The notes under the pieces are model-generated. The model saw only the letters and a list, made by a program, of their open reading frames with translations. It had not been told where the DNA came from and searched no databases. Made by a program: the position numbers and the translations under genes. DNA of 11,034 nt from Acidobacteriota bacterium (lineage in GTDB: Bacteria; Acidobacteriota; Polarisedimenticolia; J045): contig JAJRXN010000139.1 in assembly GCA_024276295.1 (NCBI GenBank), positions 1-11,034 of the forward strand, given 5' to 3'. Below, in pieces: positions 1 to 8,690 of this stretch (its first letter is position 1; the number at the start of each line of letters is the position of its first letter).

Positions 1-3289
<3,289 letters not shown>

Positions 3290-3296
3290 GCTCCGA

Positions 3297-3304
3297 CCCC
3301 TTCC
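3297..3304 (-). promoter_or_regulatory. Ribosome binding site of metH, supports GTG start
   Basis: GGAAGGGG on the minus strand lies 7 bases before GTG at 3289. It decides the start, since no ATG is available upstream before the in-frame stop and the next in-frame Met is residue 28, inside the conserved LDGAMGT motif. Confidence 0.7.
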
Positions 3305-3330
3305 GCGGCGTGACCGCCGCCGTCGCAGCG

Positions 3331-3336
3331 ATTATT
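3331..3336 (-). promoter_or_regulatory. Possible -10 element for metH
   Basis: AATAAT on the minus strand matches the sigma-70 -10 consensus at 5 of 6 positions and is the only AT-rich spot in the gap between the peptidase gene and metH, about 42 bases before the GTG start. The hexamer 17 bases upstream (GTGGCG) is a poor -35 (3 of 6), so the call rests mainly on the -10. No room or conserved box for a cobalamin or SAM riboswitch is seen in this 83-base gap. Confidence 0.3.
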
Positions 3337-3343
3337 CGCCTTG

Positions 3344-3371
3344 CGCGGCGCAGCGCCACCGGCGGGCCGCG
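3344..3371 (-). terminator. GC hairpin just after the peptidase stop codon, weak terminator candidate
   Basis: CGCGGC (3344-3349) pairs with GCCGCG (3366-3371), with a 16-base loop that can itself pair GCC/GGC. It begins two bases past the TGA of the peptidase gene. No run of T follows, so it is not a classical intrinsic terminator. It could slow transcription or protect the 3' end, or be a by-product of high GC. Confidence 0.25.
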
Positions 3372-3372
3372 A

Positions 3373-6300
3373 TCAGGGAGACGGCGCCTCGCCCGACTCC
3401 CCGGCCGCGTTGCGGGCGGAGACGAGGAAGAATCCGTGGCCCCCGAGCGGCAGCCCCCCGTCGGGCTCGACGAGGAACGGCGCCGTCGGCTCGCCGATCA
3501 TGCCGAATCCGCCATCGGCCCGGGCCGAGCGCCAGACCGGGTAGAAGCGCGCCGGATCACGGGACGGACCGGCCGGCGGGGCCGACCACTCGAGCCGCAG
3601 GTCGCTGCCGTCGCGCCGCAGGCGCAGCGTGGGGCCGACCGCGTCGGGCGGCAGTCCGTCGGGCGACGTGAACGGCTCGCAGATCGAGGCCCGCGAGACC
3701 ACGCTGACGTCGTCGATCAGCAGCTCGACCAGCGGATCGCCGGAGACGCGCTGGACCTCCCGCGCAAGGAACCGCAGCCGCATCCGGTCGGTCGGGACGA
3801 TCCGCGAGGCGAGATCGATCTCGACGACGGTCCAGGTCGAGGCGTCGATCTCGAGCGAATCGATGTCACGCCAGCTCGTGCCGCCGTCGTTGCTCACCTG
3901 GGCCCGGTAGCGGGCCTCGTTGAGAAAACCGACGCCCGAGCGATGGAACCAGCGGGCGAACCGCAGCGGCAGCGTCTCGGCTCCGGTCCCGTCGAACTCG
4001 GGCGAGTCGATGTACGCGGTGCCGCGGTCGAGATCGCCGTCGGCCGGATCGAACCCCGGCCCGACCGGCGGGTTCCCGGTGACCCAGCACAGCGCCCCCG
4101 GATCGGCGGTGTGGTCGTCTTCCGGCTGGACCGGCGCACCGCCCGCATCGACGCCGTGCGGATCCTCGCGCACGAAGCCGCCGCGGACCGCGCTGCCGCC
4201 GGCCGTCCAGCCCGAGGGGGCCTCGAAGTCGCTGGCCAGCACGGTCGTCTCGGTCTCCTGCCCGACCGGGACCGAAAACCGGCTCTCGGCGGAGCGCCCG
4301 TCGCTCCAGCGCGTCGTCAGGGCGAACACCGCGACCGCTCCGCAGTCCCCCTCGGCCGTGACCGTGAAGTGCGGCGCGAGGCTCTCCGCAGCCGCTCCGG
4401 CCGCCAGATCGGGAAACGCCGCCCAGTCGTTGTGGACGGTGATGCCGGTGGTTGCACTCTCGAGCAGGCCCGAGACGAGTGTCGCCGGCTCCGAGGACGT
4501 GTTCTCGACCGTGACCACCAGCGTCGCCGTCTCGCCGACGTCGAGCACGCCGTTGCCGTTGCCGTAGGCCGGATCGAGGTCGTCGACCCGATGCGTCGCG
4601 TAGCGCACCTTGCCCCCGGGACCGGGGACACGCTCGCCACAGAACGAGATGTCGTCGACGTGGAATCCCGGCTGCTGGCCGCTGGCGTCGGTCTCGAGCA
4701 CGAACCGGACGTACACCTCGGACTCGAAGTCGGCGAGACCGGCCAGGTCGTATCGCAACTCCACCCAGCGGTCGTCGCGTCCGAACCCGCGCCAGAGTTC
4801 GATCGGCTCCCCGCCGGCGCCGATCACCAGCTCGACCCGCGCCAGGTCACGCCCGACCTGCGTTTCCAGCCAGCGCTGGAACCGCAGTTCCGGCGCCCGC
4901 AGCGTCGCGAGATCGAACGGTCCGGCGGTCAGCACGAACAGCCCGTCGGCTCCGTAGTCACCGGAGAGGTTCGTGCCGTAGATCGTCGTCCCGGTCGCCC
5001 CCGCCGAGGGTCCCCCGACCCCGCTCGGCGCGCCGAACTCCCATCCGCCGCCGGTCGAATTGTCGATCGACCAGCCCGGATCGGCGTCGAGCGGCTCGAG
5101 GATCTCCGGGCAGGACTCCGCGCCGCGGGTCACCCGAAGGACGGCCTGCTGCTCGGGGCCGCACAGCGACTCGGCCGCCGCAGTCGTGATCCGCAGCCGC
5201 GGCTCGTGCCCGTCCGGCGCCTCCGGCGCGATCCGGACCCGCACCGGATCGAGCGTCTCGCGGCGCTCGCCGGCCGCCAGGTCGCCCGCCTCGGCCGACC
5301 CGTCGAGCACGACCAGCAGCGGGTCGTCCGAGACGGCCGTCAGCCGCGCGCCCGTGACCGCCTCGCCGGTGGCGTACAGCTCGAAGAACAGGTCGGCCTC
5401 CTCGCCCGGATCGAGCATCCCGTCGCCGTCGCCGTCGATTTCGACGACGCGGGGCGGACCGACGGCGAGCCCGTGGCTGCCGAGCGGCACGAGTTCGATC
5501 TCGCGCCGGGCGGGTCCGAAGCCGACGTGCACCGGCCAGTTCTGGCCATGGTAGTCGGCCTGCTCGGCGACGAGCGTGTAGTCGCCCCAGAGCACCGGGA
5601 TGTCGAACCGGCCGAAGCGCGGCTCGCTGGTCGGCTTCTTCTCGCCGTGGGGCCGCGTGCGCTCGGACAGGTCGACGCCGGCGACCACCGGCTCGCCGGT
5701 GCAGGCGTCGCGCACGTGGCCGGTCACGCGCGGCCCGTCGAGCTGGTCGAGGAAGAACCGCCAGCCGTCCCGGCTGCGCTCGACCGTGCTGTCGCGCCAC
5801 GTCTGGTAGTCCGGCTGGAATCCCTGACTGTCGGCGTTGAGTTCGAACGTGAATCCGAAGCTGCCGAGTTCCGCGTAGAACCAGTCGTTCATCTCGCCAT
5901 CGACCGAGTACAGCAGCTCCCAGCCGGTGCCGAACCGGTAGAACCGCCCCGGCAGGTCGCTGGTCACGCGCGCCGAGACCGCCGAGGCCAGCTCGCGATA
6001 GGTCCGCAGGTCGGGACTGCCCGGACGCTGGCCGTCGCAGCCGAGCGGGTGGATCACGTACTCGCCGTACGTGTGGTACGAGACGTTGAACAGCGGGCGC
6101 TGCTCACGCGCCAGGGCCATCAGCCCGGCGGTCTCCGGCTCGGACGCCGCTTCCGGCCCGCGGTAGGTGTCGGAGCCGGTGTCCCCGGACGAACCGTTGC
6201 AGACCGTCCCGCCCCACTGGAACGGGTAGTTCCGGTTCGGATCGACGCCGAACGTGCCGTCGAGATTGTCGCGCCGGTTCTTGCGCCAGCCCGGACTCGA

Positions 6301-6939
6301 GGAGAAGACGTACTGCGCACCGTCCGGATTGTGGCTCGGCACGACCCAGATCTCCGCCTCGTCGACCCGCCGCGTCAGCACGGGGTCGACGCCGTAGCCG
6401 GTCAGGAGCTGGTCGACGATGTCGAGCAGGACCTCGGGCGTCATCACTTCGCGGGCGTGATGCTGGCCGACGAACAGCAGCGCCGGCTCGTCCTCGTCGA
6501 CGTCGGCGTTGTCGGAGATCAGCATCGCGTAGACCGGTCGTCCCTCCTCGGTCACGGCGTAGGTCACCAGCCGCGTCAGGTCGGGGTAGTCCGCGGCGTA
6601 CTGCTCGAGCCGCGCCCGGATCTCCGCCGGGTCGAGGTAGTCCGAGAGCGCCTCCTGACCCGGGGCGCCCGGCGAGAGGTCCTCGACGATCTCCGGCGTG
6701 TAGCCCAGCACCGCCAGACGACGCCCGACGGCCTCGCCGCCGACGAGTTCGACGACACCGGCCTCGCGGTCGACGTAGCTGACGTCGAGACCTTCCGCCA
6801 CGAGCCGGCGCACGAGCGGCGCCGGATCGTCGCCTGTCTCGACTCGCCAGCGGTACGTGGCGTCCTGTGCGGCAAGGAGCGCGAGCGAGGCGACGACGAG
6901 CAGCGCGACGAGCGGGACGATGCGGGACAGGCGGGGCAT
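3373..6939 (-). CDS. Secreted M14 zinc carboxypeptidase (carboxypeptidase T-like) with modular C-terminus
   Basis: Predicted exported metallocarboxypeptidase, 1188 residues, removing C-terminal residues from peptides. Residues 1-24 form a signal peptide with a hydrophobic core and cleavage near AAQ; there is no lipobox. Residues 25-100 look like a small pro-domain. The catalytic domain (about 105-395) has His161 and Glu164 in HHARE and His289 in SYHTY as zinc ligands, Arg222 in WRKNR, Asn235-Arg236 in PNRNY, Tyr344, and catalytic Glu366 in FTFEL. These correspond to bovine CPA His69, Glu72, His196, Arg127, Asn144-Arg145, Tyr248 and Glu270. Then follow a carboxypeptidase-regulatory-like sandwich (about 400-485), an EF-hand-like loop (502-513) opening an Ig-like module, a jelly-roll/MAM-like module (about 609-767), a second loop (792-803) with another Ig-like module, a second jelly-roll-like module (about 900-1085) and a fibronectin-like end (about 1102-1188). 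The ATG at 6939 was chosen for the signal peptide and a GGGAGGT site. The frame stays open far upstream, but that part is antisense to gltX. Substrate is unknown. Confidence 0.93.
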   Translation of the reverse strand: MPRLSRIVPLVALLVVASLALLAAQDATYRWRVETGDDPAPLVRRLVAEGLDVSYVDREAGVVELVGGEAVGRRLAVLGYTPEIVEDLSPGAPGQEALSDYLDPAEIRARLEQYAADYPDLTRLVTYAVTEEGRPVYAMLISDNADVDEDEPALLFVGQHHAREVMTPEVLLDIVDQLLTGYGVDPVLTRRVDEAEIWVVPSHNPDGAQYVFSSSPGWRKNRRDNLDGTFGVDPNRNYPFQWGGTVCNGSSGDTGSDTYRGPEAASEPETAGLMALAREQRPLFNVSYHTYGEYVIHPLGCDGQRPGSPDLRTYRELASAVSARVTSDLPGRFYRFGTGWELLYSVDGEMNDWFYAELGSFGFTFELNADSQGFQPDYQTWRDSTVERSRDGWRFFLDQLDGPRVTGHVRDACTGEPVVAGVDLSERTRPHGEKKPTSEPRFGRFDIPVLWGDYTLVAEQADYHGQNWPVHVGFGPARREIELVPLGSHGLAVGPPRVVEIDGDGDGMLDPGEEADLFFELYATGEAVTGARLTAVSDDPLLVVLDGSAEAGDLAAGERRETLDPVRVRIAPEAPDGHEPRLRITTAAAESLCGPEQQAVLRVTRGAESCPEILEPLDADPGWSIDNSTGGGWEFGAPSGVGGPSAGATGTTIYGTNLSGDYGADGLFVLTAGPFDLATLRAPELRFQRWLETQVGRDLARVELVIGAGGEPIELWRGFGRDDRWVELRYDLAGLADFESEVYVRFVLETDASGQQPGFHVDDISFCGERVPGPGGKVRYATHRVDDLDPAYGNGNGVLDVGETATLVVTVENTSSEPATLVSGLLESATTGITVHNDWAAFPDLAAGAAAESLAPHFTVTAEGDCGAVAVFALTTRWSDGRSAESRFSVPVGQETETTVLASDFEAPSGWTAGGSAVRGGFVREDPHGVDAGGAPVQPEDDHTADPGALCWVTGNPPVGPGFDPADGDLDRGTAYIDSPEFDGTGAETLPLRFARWFHRSGVGFLNEARYRAQVSNDGGTSWRDIDSLEIDASTWTVVEIDLASRIVPTDRMRLRFLAREVQRVSGDPLVELLIDDVSVVSRASICEPFTSPDGLPPDAVGPTLRLRRDGSDLRLEWSAPPAGPSRDPARFYPVWRSARADGGFGMIGEPTAPFLVEPDGGLPLGGHGFFLVSARNAAGESGEAPSP

Positions 6940-6946
6940 CCTCGAG

Positions 6947-6953
6947 ACCTCCC
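6947..6953 (-). promoter_or_regulatory. Ribosome binding site of the peptidase, decides its start
   Basis: GGGAGGT on the minus strand ends 7 bases before ATG 6939. This matters because the reading frame remains open for more than 1100 bases upstream. The site together with the signal peptide fixes the start. Confidence 0.75.
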
Positions 6954-6975
6954 AGGATGATGGGCCGGGATGCGG

Positions 6976-7005
6976 GTTGTACGCCGGAAGCGCCCCGCGC
7001 GTCGA
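6976..7005 (-). promoter_or_regulatory. Weak candidate promoter for the peptidase gene
   Basis: On the minus strand TCGACG (7000-7005, 4 of 6 to TTGACA) and TACAAC (6976-6981, 4 of 6 to TATAAT) are 18 bases apart, about 37 bases upstream of the ATG. Spacing and position fit, but both hexamers are poor, and in GC-rich bacteria such matches arise often by chance. Confidence 0.2.
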
Positions 7006-7029
7006 GCGGACCCGGATTCCGGATGGAAA

Positions 7030-7049
7030 CGCGGGCGCCCGCGCCCGCG
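7030..7049. repeat. Perfect 8-bp inverted repeat in the peptidase/gltX divergent spacer
   Basis: CGCGGGCG (7030-7037) and CGCCCGCG (7042-7049) are perfect reverse complements with a 4-base loop. The first 14 bases (7030-7043) are also a perfect palindrome. The repeat sits 8 bases upstream of the proposed gltX -35, where a regulator could bind or a cruciform form. The same two arms, in the opposite order, occur in the glnS/ABC spacer at 10495-10513. The structure is certain; its function is not. Confidence 0.7.
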
Positions 7050-7057
7050 CCGCCCTT

Positions 7058-7086
7058 TCGACAGTCGCCGGGCGCCGCGCTAGAGT
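7058..7086 (+). promoter_or_regulatory. Likely sigma-70 promoter of gltX
   Basis: TCGACA (7058-7063) differs from the -35 consensus TTGACA at one base. TAGAGT (7081-7086) matches the -10 consensus at 4 of 6. They are exactly 17 bases apart. Transcription would start near 7093, leaving a leader of under 20 bases that holds GGAG at 7101-7104, six bases before ATG 7111. Such a short leader leaves no space for a T-box or attenuator. This is the best promoter match in the window. Confidence 0.5.
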
Positions 7087-7110
7087 GCGCCCACGCCGCT
7101 GGAGTCGACG

Positions 7111-8622
7111 ATGAGCACCCGCCCGGTCCGTGTCCGCATCGCCCCCTCGCCGACGGGAGACCCCCACGTCGGCACGGCCTACCAGGCCTTGTTCAACGCC
7201 GCCTTCGCCCGCCGGCACGGCGGGAAGTTCGTGCTGCGCATCGAGGACACCGACCGCGCGCGTTCGACCCCCGAGTCCGAGCGGGCGATCCTCGCCGCGC
7301 TGCGCTGGCTCGGCATCGCCTGGGACGAGGGGCCCGACGTCGGCGGACCGTTCGCGCCGTACCGCCAGTCCGAGCGGCTGGCGATCTACCGCGAGCACGT
7401 CGAGCGCCTGCTGGCCGAAGGACACGCGTACCGCTGCTTCTGCAGCCGCGAGCGCCTCGAACAGATGCGCGCCGAGCACCGCGCCAGCAAGGACTTCCCC
7501 GGCTACGACCGGCGCTGCCGCGGCCTCGACCCGGCCGAGGCCGCACGCCGCGCGAACGCCGGCGAGCCCCACGTCGTGCGGATGAAGGTGCCGACCGACG
7601 GACACGCGGTGCTCTCCGACCTGCTGCGCGGCGAGATCCGCAAGGACTGGGCCTCGATCGACGACCAGGTGATCCTCAAGACCGACGGGTTTCCGACATA
7701 CCACCTGGCGAACGTCGTCGACGATCACCTGATGCGGATCTCGCACGTGATCCGCGGCGAAGAGTGGATCAACTCGCTGCCAAAGCACGTGCGGCTGTAT
7801 GAGATGTTCGGCTGGGAGCCGCCGGTGTTCTGCCATCTCCCGCTGCTGCGCAATGCGGACAGGAACCGCTCCAAGCTGTCGAAGCGACGCAATCCGACAT
7901 CGATCGAGTACTACCGCCGCGCCGGGTTCCTGCCCGAAGCGCTGGTCAACTTCCTCGGGCTGATGGGCTGGTCGCCGGCCGACGGCGAGGAGAAGTTCAC
8001 CTTCGAGCAGATGGCCCGCGAGTTCGAGCTCGAGCGCGTCTCCCTCGGCGGGCCGGTGTTCGACGTCGAAAAACTCCGCTGGCTCAACGGGCGCTACCTG
8101 CGCGAGGACCACGACGCGAAGCGACTCGTCGACCGGCTCGAGGAATGGGCGCTCAACAGGGAGACCCTCGAACGGATCGCTCCGCTGGCCCAGCCGCGGC
8201 TGCAGACGCTCGCCGACTGGGGCTACCTGACCGCGTTCTTCTTCGCCGACGACGTGCCGTTCGACCCCGACGCGGTCACGATCAAGGGCCTCGAGCGCGA
8301 CGAACTGCTCGACCTGCTGCAGATCGTCGCCCTGCGACTCGATGCCCGCCGCGAGTGGACCGCCGACGGCCTCGACGCGGACTTCCGCCGGCTCGCCGGG
8401 GCGACCGGTCTCAAGCTGCGCGACCTGACGCGGCCGTTCTATCTCGTGATCACCGGCCGTCCGGCAGCCACGCCGCTGTTCCAGTCGATGGAGATCCTCG
8501 GCCCCGACCTGTGCCGCGTCCGCATCCGCCGTGCACTCGAACGTCTCGGTCCGGTCAGCGCGAAGCGCCGCAAGGCGGCCGAGCAGCGGATGCTCGAGAT
8601 CTTCGGCGCCGACGCTCCCTGA
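7111..8622 (+). CDS. gltX: Glutamyl-tRNA synthetase
   Basis: Class I synthetase, 503 residues, a usual length, joining glutamate to tRNA-Glu in the cytoplasm with ATP. The Rossmann catalytic domain opens with PSPTGDPHVGT, where HVGT (19-22) is the HIGH signature. LRIEDTD follows, and KLSKR (255-259) is the KMSKS loop. Cys109, Cys111 and Cys136, with Tyr132 nearby, form a CxC...Y..C arrangement likely to bind zinc in the acceptor-binding insertion. The C-terminal third (about 340-503) is the helical anticodon-binding region, ending in MEILGPDL and a basic tail. The words PSPTGDPHVGTAY, DEGPDVGGP, KLSKR.NPTSI, RVSLGGPVFD and MEILGPDL resemble the Pseudomonas-type GltX as I remember it, more than E. 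coli GltX. ATG 7111 follows GGAG by six bases and begins directly at the conserved N-terminus. The gene is divergent from the peptidase and convergent with glnS, so it is probably monocistronic. Charging of tRNA-Gln as well cannot be judged from sequence, but glnS next door makes it unnecessary. Confidence 0.97.
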   Translation: MSTRPVRVRIAPSPTGDPHVGTAYQALFNAAFARRHGGKFVLRIEDTDRARSTPESERAILAALRWLGIAWDEGPDVGGPFAPYRQSERLAIYREHVERLLAEGHAYRCFCSRERLEQMRAEHRASKDFPGYDRRCRGLDPAEAARRANAGEPHVVRMKVPTDGHAVLSDLLRGEIRKDWASIDDQVILKTDGFPTYHLANVVDDHLMRISHVIRGEEWINSLPKHVRLYEMFGWEPPVFCHLPLLRNADRNRSKLSKRRNPTSIEYYRRAGFLPEALVNFLGLMGWSPADGEEKFTFEQMAREFELERVSLGGPVFDVEKLRWLNGRYLREDHDAKRLVDRLEEWALNRETLERIAPLAQPRLQTLADWGYLTAFFFADDVPFDPDAVTIKGLERDELLDLLQIVALRLDARREWTADGLDADFRRLAGATGLKLRDLTRPFYLVITGRPAATPLFQSMEILGPDLCRVRIRRALERLGPVSAKRRKAAEQRMLEIFGADAP

Positions 8623-8629
8623 TCACCGC

Positions 8630-8654
8630 CCGCGCGCCGGCACCGCACGCGCGG
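8630..8654. terminator. Hairpin in the gltX/glnS convergent gap, weak bidirectional terminator candidate
   Basis: CCGCGCG (8630-8636) and CGCGCGG (8648-8654) form a perfect 7-bp stem around an 11-base loop, inside the 68-base gap between the stop codons of gltX and glnS. Position suits a terminator shared by both genes. There is no T-run on either side, so it would be a non-canonical one, or Rho acts here. Confidence 0.35.
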
Positions 8655-8690
8655 AATCCCCAACTTCGGAGGAACGGACCCGGGCGACCG

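Noticed and set aside
7012..7022. Short palindrome CCGGA-T-TCCGG in the peptidase/gltX spacer
   Set aside because: Eleven bases of GC-rich symmetry with no promoter element nearby; too common to call an operator.
7193..7802. Overlapping frames inside gltX on both strands
   Set aside because: Arg/Ala/Pro-rich shadows of the GluRS frame, whose HVGT and KLSKR motifs are unambiguous.
6940..8112. Upstream extension of the carboxypeptidase reading frame to 8112
   Set aside because: The extension is antisense to gltX and has no domain. The signal peptide and ribosome binding site place the start at 6939.
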